NCBI RefSeq assembly: GCF_018882295.1
Contig: NZ_JACVOR010000002.1
Span: 372,001-436,000, forward strand
Length of the DNA stretch: 64,000 nucleotides
Direction of reading: 5' to 3'
DNA from: Polynucleobacter sp. 80A-SIGWE
GTDB lineage: Bacteria > Pseudomonadota > Gammaproteobacteria > Burkholderiales > Burkholderiaceae
The translations under genes were made by a program, and so were the position numbers. Below are positions 26,789 through 35,624 of the stretch, piece by piece (the stretch's first letter is position 1; each line of letters starts with the position of its first letter). The notes under the pieces were generated by a model. It searched no databases and had not been told where the DNA came from. It worked only from the letters and a program-made list of their open reading frames with translations.

Positions 26789-27241
26789 ATGAGTGGCGTA
26801 CCTTCCGTAAGACTTGTCCAGCAGGCTGATTATCAATTTGCCATCCATTACAGCGAAGAGCGGGATCCCATTTATGGGGATGAGCCGCCACCATTGGGCA
26901 GGTCTCAAGGGGCTACACCGTCACAGTTTTTATTGGCCGGAGTGGCCAATTGCCTATCCGATTCTTTGCTATTCGCATTACGTAAGTTCAAGCAGAATCC
27001 TGAGCCAATCGAAACTAAAGCTGGTTGCGAGATAGGTAGAAATGCAGAAAACCGCCTCCGTATTCTGTCAATCCAGGTAGAGATTCGTATTGGTGTGCCA
27101 GGAAATACTTTGGAAAACCTTGATCGCGTATTGGCACAATTTCAGGATTTCTGTACCGTATCCTCTAGTGTCAGTCTAGGTATTCCGGTCAATGTTACGG
27201 TAATCGATAGCGACAACACGAAGCTATATCCAGTAAGCTGA
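26789..27241 (+). CDS. OsmC-family protein
   Basis: This 150-residue protein looks like an OsmC/YhfA-family member. The segment PSQFLLAGVANCLSDSLLFALRKFK near residues 44-68 holds the first conserved Cys on a central helix, and a second conserved Cys occurs in FQDFCTVSSSV near residue 124. These two cysteines reduce organic peroxides in Ohr/OsmC. A GGAG lies 8 bases before the ATG. It ends the short plus-strand run before a bidirectional terminator. Peroxide or thiol-related detoxification is the family role. Confidence 0.8.
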   Translation: MSGVPSVRLVQQADYQFAIHYSEERDPIYGDEPPPLGRSQGATPSQFLLAGVANCLSDSLLFALRKFKQNPEPIETKAGCEIGRNAENRLRILSIQVEIRIGVPGNTLENLDRVLAQFQDFCTVSSSVSLGIPVNVTVIDSDNTKLYPVS

Positions 27242-27264
27242 GTTATTCGAATCCGCAAAAAGAA

Positions 27265-27296
27265 AAAAGCCGCAGAGTTTAAATTCTGCGGCTTTT
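27265..27296. terminator. Bidirectional intrinsic terminator between osmC-like and lysS
   Basis: AAAAGCCGCAGAGTTT pairs with AAATTCTGCGGCTTTT, a near-perfect 16-bp inverted repeat with one G-T pair and A/T-run flanks. The genes on both sides point toward it. Confidence 0.88.
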
Positions 27297-27325
27297 GTAT
27301 TTCTAAAAAGTAGCGATTGGATTGA

Positions 27326-28876
27326 TTACTCTTCTTCGCGACGCAGGTGTGGGAACAAAATCACATCACGAATATTGGGCGCATCAGTCAAAAGCATGAC
27401 TAAGCGGTCAATACCGATACCGCAACCACCTGTTGGGGGCATGCCGTATTCCAGCGCACGAATGAAGTCATGGTCAAAGTACATTGCTTCTTCATCACCA
27501 GCTTCTTTTTGCTCTACTTGCTTACGGAAGCGGTTGGCTTGATCTTCTGCATCATTTAACTCTGAGAAGCCGTTGGCGATCTCACGACCGGTAATGAATA
27601 ATTCAAAACGCTCCGTAATACCAGGGCGTGTATCAGATTCCCGGGCAAGAGGACTTACTTCAATTGGGTAATCGATGATGTAAGTTGGTTCCCAGAGGTG
27701 TGACTCAGCAACCAATTCAAATAAGGCCAATTGAAGGGCGCCAATGCCAGCGTTCTTCAAGGTAGGGGAATCTGGATTCTCGCCACCTTTTTTCAATTCG
27801 GAGCGGATAAATGCAGCATCTTCTAATTGGGCTGGCCCATAACTCTTATTGGACTGGCCGCAATACTTCAGAATAGCTTCGGTAATAGTTAAGCGCTGGA
27901 ATGGCTTGCTTAGATCGAGTTCACGACCTTGATGGGTTAGAACTGCTGTGCCTTGTGCATCCATCGCAGCTGCACGAATCAAGCCTTCCGTGAAGTCCAT
28001 CAACCAACGATAGTCGGTGTAGGCCGCATAGAACTCCATCATTGTGAATTCTGGGTTGTGACGCGGGCTAACGCCTTCGTTACGGAAGTTGCGGTTAATT
28101 TCAAAGACACGTTCAAAGCCGCCAACCACCAAACGCTTCAAATACAACTCTGGCGCAATACGCAAGAACATCTGCATATCTAAAGCATTATGGTGTGTAA
28201 TAAATGGCTTAGCTGTAGCGCCACCAGGAATTGGGTGGAGCATTGGTGTTTCGACTTCCATGAAGTCTGCATCCAGCATATGCCGACGCAAGGAAGCGAT
28301 CGTATTGCTACGCGCTCTGAAAGTATTGCGACTCTCTGGATTCACAATCAAATCAACATAGCGTTGACGATACTTGGTCTCTAAATCTGAGAGGCCATGG
28401 AATTTGTCTGGAAGAGGACGCAGAGATTTGCTTAGGAGACGGAGATTGCTACATTCAACTGAGAGCTCACCCTTGTTAGTTTTGAATAGATTGCCTTCAG
28501 CAGAGATAAAGTCACCCATATCCCAGTGCTTGAATGCACCATGGGTATCTGCACCGCTGATTTCATCGTTGATGTAGAACTGAATCTGACCACTGCGATC
28601 TTGAATAGTGGCAAAGCTAGCTTTACCCATCACACGCTTTAGCACCATACGGCCGGCAACTTTGACATGCACCTTTTTAGCAGCCAACTCTTCTTTGGTG
28701 AGGCTGTCGTAGTGAGTGTGGAGATCTGCTGCTAAGTGGGTTGGCACGAAGTCATTTGGAAAGGCTACTCCGCCTTCGCGTAACTTGGCTAATTTCTCGC
28801 GACGCTCAGCAATGATGTGGTTTTCATCAACAACTTCAGTGGCAGGGGTTTGGGTGGAATTCACTTGATCGTTCAT
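27326..28876 (-). CDS. lysS: Lysyl-tRNA synthetase, class II
   Basis: This is a 516-residue class II synthetase that attaches lysine to tRNA-Lys. An N-terminal OB-fold anticodon-binding domain (about residues 70-170, [21 protein letters not shown]) is followed by the catalytic domain with motif 1 around [21 protein letters not shown], motif 2 [20 protein letters not shown] and motif 3 [13 protein letters not shown]. Length and order are normal. It is the last gene of the minus-strand rpfE-recJ-prfB-lysS run, 34 bases after prfB, the same order as in many beta- and gammaproteobacteria. Confidence 0.97.
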   Translation of the reverse strand: MNDQVNSTQTPATEVVDENHIIAERREKLAKLREGGVAFPNDFVPTHLAADLHTHYDSLTKEELAAKKVHVKVAGRMVLKRVMGKASFATIQDRSGQIQFYINDEISGADTHGAFKHWDMGDFISAEGNLFKTNKGELSVECSNLRLLSKSLRPLPDKFHGLSDLETKYRQRYVDLIVNPESRNTFRARSNTIASLRRHMLDADFMEVETPMLHPIPGGATAKPFITHHNALDMQMFLRIAPELYLKRLVVGGFERVFEINRNFRNEGVSPRHNPEFTMMEFYAAYTDYRWLMDFTEGLIRAAAMDAQGTAVLTHQGRELDLSKPFQRLTITEAILKYCGQSNKSYGPAQLEDAAFIRSELKKGGENPDSPTLKNAGIGALQLALFELVAESHLWEPTYIIDYPIEVSPLARESDTRPGITERFELFITGREIANGFSELNDAEDQANRFRKQVEQKEAGDEEAMYFDHDFIRALEYGMPPTGGCGIGIDRLVMLLTDAPNIRDVILFPHLRREEE

Positions 28877-28910
28877 ATGGAGTGTTAATAACTGGAATAG
28901 GGGTAGTAAA

Positions 28911-30015
28911 TCAAACGCCTTGTTTCAGGCTCGCTTCAATAAAGGCATCAAGATCGCCATCCAATACCTTTTGTGTATTAGATATCTCAACGTTAGTACG
29001 CAAGTCTTTAATGCGGCTTTGATCCAGTACGTAGGAGCGGATCTGATGACCCCAGCCCACATCGGTTTTGCTGGCCTCAAGCTTGTCCTGCTCGGCGCGA
29101 CGCTTTTGCATCTCGTGCTCATATAGACGTGACTTCAACATCGTCATCGCTTCTGCTCTATTGCGGTGTTGGCTTCGGTCGTTCTGACACTGAACCACGA
29201 TTCCGGTTGGAAGGTGGGTCAAGCGAACGGCAGAGTCGGTCTTGTTAATGTGCTGACCACCTGCACCAGAGGCGCGATAGGTGTCAGTGCGGATATCAGC
29301 AGGATTAACGTCAATCTCAATGGAGTCATCAATCTCTGGATACACATAAATACTGGCAAAAGAAGTATGGCGGCCATTGGATGAGTCAAATGGTGACTTA
29401 CGTACCAAGCGGTGCACACCAGTCTCTGAACGGAGGTGGCCATAAGCGTACTCACCATCGACTTTGATAGTGGCGCTCTTGATGCCCGCAACGTCGCCAT
29501 CGGATTCTTCTAGGATTTCTGTCTTGTAGCCTTTGCGTTCGCAATACTTAAGGTATTGGCGCAGGAGAATACTGGCCCAGTCACAAGCCTCTGTTCCGCC
29601 GGCACCTGCTTGAACATCTATAAAGCAACTGCATGAATCCATCTCGTTATGGAACATGCGGCGGAACTCAAGATCATGAATGATCTTGCTATAGCTCTCA
29701 ACGTCTTGTTCGATTGCGCCAATCGTTTCAAAATCACTTTCTTCTTTAGCCATGTCGAATAATTCGAGGGCGCCAGTGATATTGCTATTTAAATCGGTGA
29801 GGGTGGCAACAACGCCATCGAGCAATTTCTTTTCTTTGCCGAGGGCTTGCGCTTTCTTTTGATCATCCCAGATAGTGGGATCTTCAAGAATAGAGTTAAC
29901 TTCAGTAAGGCGTCGTGACTTTACTTCGAAGTCAAAGATACCCCCGAAGTGCTTGCTCACGAGTGAGCAGATCGGACAGGGTATTTGAAATAATATTGAG
30001 TTGTTCGGCTTCCAT
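28911..30015 (-). CDS. prfB: Peptide chain release factor 2, with programmed +1 frameshift
   Basis: RF2 reads UGA and UAA stop codons and frees the finished peptide. The gene begins at ATG 30015 ([10 protein letters not shown]...), runs 27 codons to an in-frame TGA at 29932-29934, and then continues in the +1 frame to 28911. The main frame has the GGQ motif region ([27 protein letters not shown]) and the SPF tripeptide of RF2 ([12 protein letters not shown]). Total length after the shift is about 367 residues, normal for RF2. Only the 349-residue downstream frame is visible without the shift. A TATAAT lies just before the ATG (30022-30027). Confidence 0.95.
29932..29946 (-). promoter_or_regulatory. 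Programmed +1 ribosomal frameshift site of prfB
   Basis: Read on the minus strand the site is CGG GGG TAT CTT TGA followed by C. The G-rich stretch acts as an internal Shine-Dalgarno, CTT is the slippery codon and TGA is the stop. It matches the classical RF2 site except CGG for AGG. When RF2 is scarce, ribosomes pause at TGA and slip, so RF2 controls its own synthesis. Confidence 0.93.
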
Positions 30016-30043
30016 CCCCTAATTATAAGGGGGTTATTGCGAC

Positions 30044-31789
30044 TCAGCCCTCGTCGTGGGCCTCAATCATGAGTTGCACGCGTGCCTGCCCCTGGAAGCG
30101 GTCTGTCACTAGGCGATAGGCCAGCCTGGCCTTGGCTGGCAAGGGCTGGGTCCGATTGAACCAAACCCCTGTGAATGGTTTGCTAGCCAGTTGACCGTCG
30201 CCAATAGGACGAAGCTGCAAACGTAGATGTTTTTCTTTCATGAGGCTTTGCTGTCCAACTTCGAATTCCCCATAAAAAATCGGCTGAGGAAAGCCTTGAC
30301 CCCAGATTTCTTCAGCAAGAAGATCGCCTGTTTCGGGTGTGAATTCAGAAAGATCGAGCGAGCCATCATGAATATGGCGACGCTCTAATAATTCATCGTT
30401 CAGCAATTCATTGGCCACCTGCTGAAACACCTCATCAAACTTTTCAAAATCCGATTTTCTAATGCTCAGACCTGCTGCCATGGCATGGCCACCAAATTTG
30501 AGAATTAGACCTGGCTCGCGTTTGGAAACAATATCTAAGGCGTCACGTAGATGAAAGCCTGTTAGAGATCTGCCGGAGCCACGTAATTCTTCTCCACTAG
30601 CACCATCAGCAGGCGCAAACACAATCGCAGGGCGATTAAAACGCTCTTTCAGACGCGAGGCCACAATGCCAACCACGCCTTGATGCCATTCTGGATTCCA
30701 AAGGCAAATGCTCGAGCGATCAGCCATGGTGCCCGCCAATTGATCTTCAGCCAGATGGGCGAGGGCAGCTTCCTGCATGCCACCTTCAATTACACGTCGC
30801 TCGCGATTAATGCGATCAAGTTCATAAGCCAGCTCGGTAGCCTCCTCTGTCTTATCGCTCAGCAAGAGACGAATGCCTAGCGTCATATCTGCTAAGCGCC
30901 CAGCAGCATTCAGACGAGGACCAATAGCAAAACCTAAGTCAAAGGTATTTGCCTTGCGAGGATTTCGGACAGCCGCTTGAAATAGCGCTTGAATGCCTGC
31001 TTGTGAAACACCTGCGCGAATGCGCTTTAAACCATTGGAAACCAAAATACGGTTATTGCGATCGAGTTGCGCCACATCCGCTACGGTACCTAAGGCTACA
31101 AGATCTAATAGGTTCTCAATTTTGGGTTGAGTCTCAGCAGTAAATTTGCCACGCTGACGAAGCTCAGCACGCAGAGCAACCAACAAATAGAACATCACTC
31201 CTACACCTGCAAGTGCTTTGCTTGGAAAGGTGCATCCAGGCTGATTGGGATTGACGATTGCAGTTGCTTTGGGAAGTCGATCACCTGGCAGGTGATGGTC
31301 AGTCACAATCACTTCCATTCCCAACTCGCGAGCTCGATCTACCCCAGCTTCACTAGCAATGCCGTTATCCACTGTGATGAGATATTTCGGTTTGGGGTTT
31401 TGTTGAGCTGCTAGATCTACCACCTCTGGGGTTAATCCATAGCCCATCGTAAAACGGTTTGGTACTAAGAACTGAATGGGGGTATCTGCTCCACCCAACA
31501 TCTTCAAACCGCGGAGTGCAACGGCGCAAGCGGTGGCACCATCGCAGTCATAGTCAGCCACCACCAGCATAGACTCTTTGCGCTCCAGAATATCGGCTAG
31601 CAGAGTGGCAGTGCTAATGCAGTTCTTTAATTCGACTGGCGAGAGTAGTTGCTTTAGATCTAAAGAGAGTTCATCTGGTTTATCAATGCCACGGGCCGCA
31701 TACAGCCTAGCTAGCAATGGGTGCAGACCACTTTGCTGTAACCAGCTTGCCGTCCGCTCAGAGAAGGGGCGCTTTGAAAATACGCTCAT
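30044..31789 (-). CDS. recJ: Single-stranded-DNA-specific exonuclease RecJ
   Basis: This 581-residue 5'-3' exonuclease takes part in recombination and mismatch/base-excision repair. The DHH phosphoesterase motifs are visible: [16 protein letters not shown] near residue 75, ITVDNGIAS near 130, VTDHHLPGD near 150 and NPNQPGC near 167. The DHHA1 domain contains [13 protein letters not shown] and [13 protein letters not shown] near residues 400-440. I placed the start at ATG 31789, which overlaps the stop of the upstream RpfE-like gene (ATGA); the frame is open a few codons further. Length is normal. Confidence 0.95.
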   Translation of the reverse strand: MSVFSKRPFSERTASWLQQSGLHPLLARLYAARGIDKPDELSLDLKQLLSPVELKNCISTATLLADILERKESMLVVADYDCDGATACAVALRGLKMLGGADTPIQFLVPNRFTMGYGLTPEVVDLAAQQNPKPKYLITVDNGIASEAGVDRARELGMEVIVTDHHLPGDRLPKATAIVNPNQPGCTFPSKALAGVGVMFYLLVALRAELRQRGKFTAETQPKIENLLDLVALGTVADVAQLDRNNRILVSNGLKRIRAGVSQAGIQALFQAAVRNPRKANTFDLGFAIGPRLNAAGRLADMTLGIRLLLSDKTEEATELAYELDRINRERRVIEGGMQEAALAHLAEDQLAGTMADRSSICLWNPEWHQGVVGIVASRLKERFNRPAIVFAPADGASGEELRGSGRSLTGFHLRDALDIVSKREPGLILKFGGHAMAAGLSIRKSDFEKFDEVFQQVANELLNDELLERRHIHDGSLDLSEFTPETGDLLAEEIWGQGFPQPIFYGEFEVGQQSLMKEKHLRLQLRPIGDGQLASKPFTGVWFNRTQPLPAKARLAYRLVTDRFQGQARVQLMIEAHDEG

Positions 31790-32766
31790 GCTGAAATGAT
31801 TTCCGACCAAGCTAAAGGTTCTGATTTTTTCCAGAATGCCCAGGACTTTTTATTTAGGTCTTTAGCTGTGAAGATTTTGTGGCGAACTTGACCATTAGGA
31901 AAGTCAATGATTTCAATTTCATCTAACTCATTACTCAAAAGAGCTCTTTTTAAGTCATCCCAAATACTTTCAGGTCGATCAATCCATGCAAAGGTATTTT
32001 GCAGTCTTGAGAAATCAATAGCGCTTTGCTGAGGAACTCCAAGATATTTAGCCAGCCCGGCTAAAAGAGGATGCCCCCCATATACCTGACTTACATTTTG
32101 AAGGGAGTGAGGAATCTGAAGATCAGCTAGTTTGCCAATGCCGCTAATCCAAAGTGAGTTAATGCTTGGCAGTCTGCGTTGCTCGCGTTCTTCATTCACG
32201 GTATCTATGTGCCAAAGCATTTGAACTTCATTTTGAAGTTTGCGCCAAAGCTTAGCGATGCCAACTTCGCTGGAATCGCGTGGCATCCACCAATCAATAT
32301 TGCGACCATGAGCTTGATCAATAGAGTGAGTTGCCAGGCTAGCAAATGGCCCTGCTGGAATAAACCAATCACGTTGTCCCTGAAATAAGATCTTGCTGCC
32401 AAAATCCTCTTCAATAAAAGGAAGGGCAGTCTGTAGCAATTTAGAGGATTCACTTGCGGTCAGATCAATCTGACTTTGAGCCATCAGGATCAAATGATCT
32501 CGGGTGGCGTGAAAATGGACAGGTTGGAGGCAGGCAATAGCTTCATTGGGATTGATTGCTAAATCACTCTGGCCCAACAGTAAGACTGGGGCTATTGGCA
32601 ACCGATCTCCGAATAGAAACCGCTCATGCGGCAGTCCGCTAGGTGGCACATTCTGCTCAAACCCAGCGTCAACAGCATCTTCCCCTGACACCATCAGGGT
32701 AAAGCGTCGCGAAGCGCTTGTTTGGGAGGTCAAATTAGCAGTCATTCCCCTGATTTTAGGTGGCAT
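31786..32766 (-). CDS. RpfE-type protein of unknown function (upstream of recJ)
   Basis: This 326-residue protein has the position and look of the RpfE family, found upstream of recJ in Xanthomonas and many betaproteobacteria and described only loosely (phosphoglycerate-mutase-like). I see no catalytic motif I can name. Recognisable stretches are PHERFLFGDRLPIAPVLLLGQSDLAI near residue 46, WFIPAGPFASLATHSIDQAHGRNIDWWMPRDSSEVGIAKLWRKLQNEVQMLWH near 135-185 and SINSLWISGIGKLAD near 200. The start may instead be ATG 32745 (MTANLTSQ). It is translationally coupled to recJ. Function unknown. Confidence 0.65.
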   Translation of the reverse strand: MPPKIRGMTANLTSQTSASRRFTLMVSGEDAVDAGFEQNVPPSGLPHERFLFGDRLPIAPVLLLGQSDLAINPNEAIACLQPVHFHATRDHLILMAQSQIDLTASESSKLLQTALPFIEEDFGSKILFQGQRDWFIPAGPFASLATHSIDQAHGRNIDWWMPRDSSEVGIAKLWRKLQNEVQMLWHIDTVNEEREQRRLPSINSLWISGIGKLADLQIPHSLQNVSQVYGGHPLLAGLAKYLGVPQQSAIDFSRLQNTFAWIDRPESIWDDLKRALLSNELDEIEIIDFPNGQVRHKIFTAKDLNKKSWAFWKKSEPLAWSEIISA

Positions 32767-32812
32767 TTACAGAATCCATTGGTTTGCTCGTTTAATTCAC
32801 TAAACTGTAGCT

Positions 32813-34075
32813 ATGTTGAGACTTCCTATTGAGCTAGAAATTGGCCTACGCTACACCCGATCCAAGCGTCGTAAGACAGTGGGTAAGCGTGATGGCTTCC
32901 TCTCTTTTATTTCCGGAATCTCTACTGCGGGTATCGCTTTAGGCGTTGCAGCCTTAATTGTGGTTCTCTCAGTCATGAATGGCTTTCAGAAGGAAGTGCG
33001 CGACCGTATGCTGTCCGTACTTTCCCATATTGAAATTACCGCCCCGGATGGTTTGGCTAACTGGGAACCGATTGCGCTGAAAGTAGCTGCTCAGCCCCAC
33101 GTAGTTGGTGTCGCTCCAATGGTGAGTTCACAAGGCTTATTGAGTCGCGAGAACGTCATGCGTGGCGTGGCTATTCGTGGAGTTCTGCCAAGTGAAGAGG
33201 GTAAGGTTTCTGATTTACCCAAGCAGTTCGTCGCCGGCAGTATTGAAGATCTCAAGCCGGGTGCTTTCGGAGTTGTCTTGGGTGCGCAGCTTGCCAATAT
33301 TGTTGGCGCACGCGTAGGGGATCGTATTAATTTGATCGTGCCAGAAAGTGATCTCACGCCTGCAGGTGCGATGCCCAGAATGCGAACACTGCAAGTCGTA
33401 GGCATTGTTGATAGCGGTCATTATGAATACGATAGTTCACTAGCCATCATGCATTGGAAAGATGCTGCTGCCTTGTTGCGCTTGCAAGACCCATCAGGCT
33501 TACGTGTGAAGGTGGATGATATGCAGCATGCCCCAGAAATTGCCGCTGAATTAGCTCAGGTTGTTCCGCAAGCTTTATGGGTGAGCGATTGGTCACGCTC
33601 TAACCGAAATTGGTTTGCTGCCGTTCAAACCGAAAGAAAGATGATGTTCATCATCCTCACTCTGATCATTGCTGTAGCTGCTTTTAATTTGGTCTCTACT
33701 TTAGTGATGACTGTTAATGAGAAGCAAGCCGACATTGCAATTTTAAGAACCATGGGTGCAAGTCCTGGACTTATTCAGCGGATCTTCTTGGTACAAGGCC
33801 TGGCGATTGGCTTACTAGGCTCTCTAGCAGGCGCTGGCCTGGGCCTTCTGATTGCATTAAATATTGATGTAATTGTTCCGGCTATTGAGGCGATCTTCCG
33901 CGTACGCTTCTTGCCACGCGATGTGTACTTTATTAGTGAGTTACCTTCGGATGTTCGCTTCTCTGATGTGGTGACTGTAGGTTTGATGGCTTTCGGTCTC
34001 TCTGTATTAGCCACCTTGTATCCAAGTCGCCGCGCCGCCCAAGTTCAGCCTGCGGAGGCATTGCGCTATGAGTAA
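32813..34075 (+). CDS. lolC: Lipoprotein-releasing ABC transporter permease LolC/LolE
   Basis: This 420-residue inner-membrane permease belongs to the LolCE/FtsX-MacB family. One N-terminal helix is near residues 30-55 ([32 protein letters not shown]), followed by a large periplasmic domain and three C-terminal helices near 275-300, 325-350 and 380-405. The [16 protein letters not shown] segment near residue 302 is the typical coupling helix. With LolD it extracts lipoproteins from the inner membrane and hands them to LolA. Only one permease gene is present, as expected for species with a LolF-like single permease. It overlaps lolD by 8 bases. Confidence 0.92.
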   Translation: MLRLPIELEIGLRYTRSKRRKTVGKRDGFLSFISGISTAGIALGVAALIVVLSVMNGFQKEVRDRMLSVLSHIEITAPDGLANWEPIALKVAAQPHVVGVAPMVSSQGLLSRENVMRGVAIRGVLPSEEGKVSDLPKQFVAGSIEDLKPGAFGVVLGAQLANIVGARVGDRINLIVPESDLTPAGAMPRMRTLQVVGIVDSGHYEYDSSLAIMHWKDAAALLRLQDPSGLRVKVDDMQHAPEIAAELAQVVPQALWVSDWSRSNRNWFAAVQTERKMMFIILTLIIAVAAFNLVSTLVMTVNEKQADIAILRTMGASPGLIQRIFLVQGLAIGLLGSLAGAGLGLLIALNIDVIVPAIEAIFRVRFLPRDVYFISELPSDVRFSDVVTVGLMAFGLSVLATLYPSRRAAQVQPAEALRYE

Positions 34076-34763
34076 TTCCAATTCAATTATTTTGAGTGCT
34101 TCGGGTCTAGCAAAGACCTATGGCAAAGGATCAACCGCGGTTGATGTCCTTAAGGAAATTGATTTACAGGTAAGCGCTTCTGAGAAGGTGGCTATCGTTG
34201 GATCCTCTGGTTCAGGTAAGAGCACCTTGCTGCATCTCTTGGGTGGTTTAGATACGCCAAGCGCAGGCACAGTGATATTAGCTGGAGAGAATCTCCATAG
34301 GTTACCCGTTAGAAAGCTGGATCAACTGCGTAACCAGAGTCTGGGATTTATTTATCAATTCCATCACCTCTTAGATGAATTTAGTGCCGTCGAAAATGTA
34401 GCCTTGCTTTTACGTATTCGTGGACTAAGTAACGAAGAGTCCATGGAGCGAGCAAATACGATGTTGCATGCGGTTGGCCTGGCAAAGCGAGTCCAGCATA
34501 CCCCTGGTGAGCTATCTGGCGGCGAACGCCAACGTGTTGCAGTTGCTCGCGCATTGGTAGGTAACCCCGCTTGCGTTCTAGCGGATGAGCCAACGGGTAA
34601 TCTGGATACCGAAACTGCCGACGGCGTATTTGACTTGATGTTAGATATTGCTCGTGAGCAGGGCACTGCTTTTGTGATTGTGACCCATGACCCTATTCGC
34701 GCTAAACGTTGTGACCGGATTTTGCATTTAGAACGCGGAGTATTAAAGACGTTCGCACAATGA
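34068..34763 (+). CDS. lolD: Lipoprotein-releasing ABC transporter ATP-binding protein LolD
   Basis: This 231-residue ATPase powers lipoprotein release. It has Walker [10 protein letters not shown] near residue 45, a Q-loop in [10 protein letters not shown], the signature [10 protein letters not shown] near 146, Walker [12 protein letters not shown] and the switch His in [21 protein letters not shown] is characteristic of LolD. It overlaps lolC and also overlaps tatD by 4 bases, so translation of all three is linked. Confidence 0.95.
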   Translation: MSNSNSIILSASGLAKTYGKGSTAVDVLKEIDLQVSASEKVAIVGSSGSGKSTLLHLLGGLDTPSAGTVILAGENLHRLPVRKLDQLRNQSLGFIYQFHHLLDEFSAVENVALLLRIRGLSNEESMERANTMLHAVGLAKRVQHTPGELSGGERQRVAVARALVGNPACVLADEPTGNLDTETADGVFDLMLDIAREQGTAFVIVTHDPIRAKRCDRILHLERGVLKTFAQ

Positions 34764-35620
34764 GCGATGCCAGCACAGAGCTCGCTTGGGTTGATACCCA
34801 CTGCCATCTAGATGCGCCAGAGTTTGATGGCACGCTTTCGGAAATTATTTCAAGTGCAGTAGACAAAGGTGTTAAAGCCATCTTGCTGCCGACAGTTCAA
34901 GCCTCCGATTGGGAGCAGGCTAAAAATTTAGCAAACCAATACGGCAATCAAATTCCAGGTTTGGTCTATACGCTTGGTATACATCCCCTGTATATCAATC
35001 AAGCCCAAGAGGGTGATATCGAGATTCTTAAAAATCAAATAGAGCAATCATTGAATGATCCTCGATTTGTAGGAATTGGTGAGATTGGCCTTGATTACTT
35101 TGTCGAGGGCTTGGATCCTCAGCGCCAAGAGTATTTCTTTCATAAGCAACTCGATTTGGCTCAACAATTCCAGTTACCAGTGATTTTGCATGTGCGCCGT
35201 TCGCAAGATGCCATACTGAAAGCTCTGCGTAAAAGAAAAGTCCTCAGCGGTATAGCGCATGCTTTTAATGGCAGTCATCAACAAGCCGAGCAATTTATTG
35301 AATTAGGCTTTAAGTTGGGTTTTGGTGGTGCTGCAACTTACGATCGAGCATTACAGATTCGCCGCTTATTAGAAGAACTTCCTCTGGAGAGCATCGTTAC
35401 CGAAACTGATGCGCCGGATATTCCACCTGCATGGCTTAAGGAGGAGGGCGGTCAATTTAATGAGCCTGCCTTGCTCCCCAGAATTGCTCAGCAATTGGCT
35501 GACATTCGAGGCGTTGGTGAAGAAGTATTTGCAAAGGCAGTTTGGCAAAATGCCATGCAAGCATTACCCCGTTGGTCATTCCTAATGACTAGCAACCCAA
35601 ACCCACAATCCGCTTCTTAA
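34760..35620 (+). CDS. tatD: TatD-family metal-dependent hydrolase (deoxyribonuclease-like)
   Basis: This 286-residue TIM-barrel hydrolase has the TatD metal ligands: [13 protein letters not shown] at residues 11-23, GEIGLDYF near 110 (metal-bridging Glu), [14 protein letters not shown] near 146, and [12 protein letters not shown] near 213-224 (catalytic Asp). Family members are 3'-5' DNA exonucleases or related phosphodiesterases linked to repair and degradation. It is coupled to lolD by an ATGA overlap and precedes comEC by 4 bases. Several paralogues (tatD, ycfH/yjjV) share these motifs, so the exact subtype is less sure. Confidence 0.88.
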   Translation: MSDASTELAWVDTHCHLDAPEFDGTLSEIISSAVDKGVKAILLPTVQASDWEQAKNLANQYGNQIPGLVYTLGIHPLYINQAQEGDIEILKNQIEQSLNDPRFVGIGEIGLDYFVEGLDPQRQEYFFHKQLDLAQQFQLPVILHVRRSQDAILKALRKRKVLSGIAHAFNGSHQQAEQFIELGFKLGFGGAATYDRALQIRRLLEELPLESIVTETDAPDIPPAWLKEEGGQFNEPALLPRIAQQLADIRGVGEEVFAKAVWQNAMQALPRWSFLMTSNPNPQSAS

Positions 35621-35624
35621 GAAC

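Noticed and set aside
26814-27035. A 73-codon frame within the OsmC-like gene
   Set aside because: It is another frame of the same stretch and no motif supports it.
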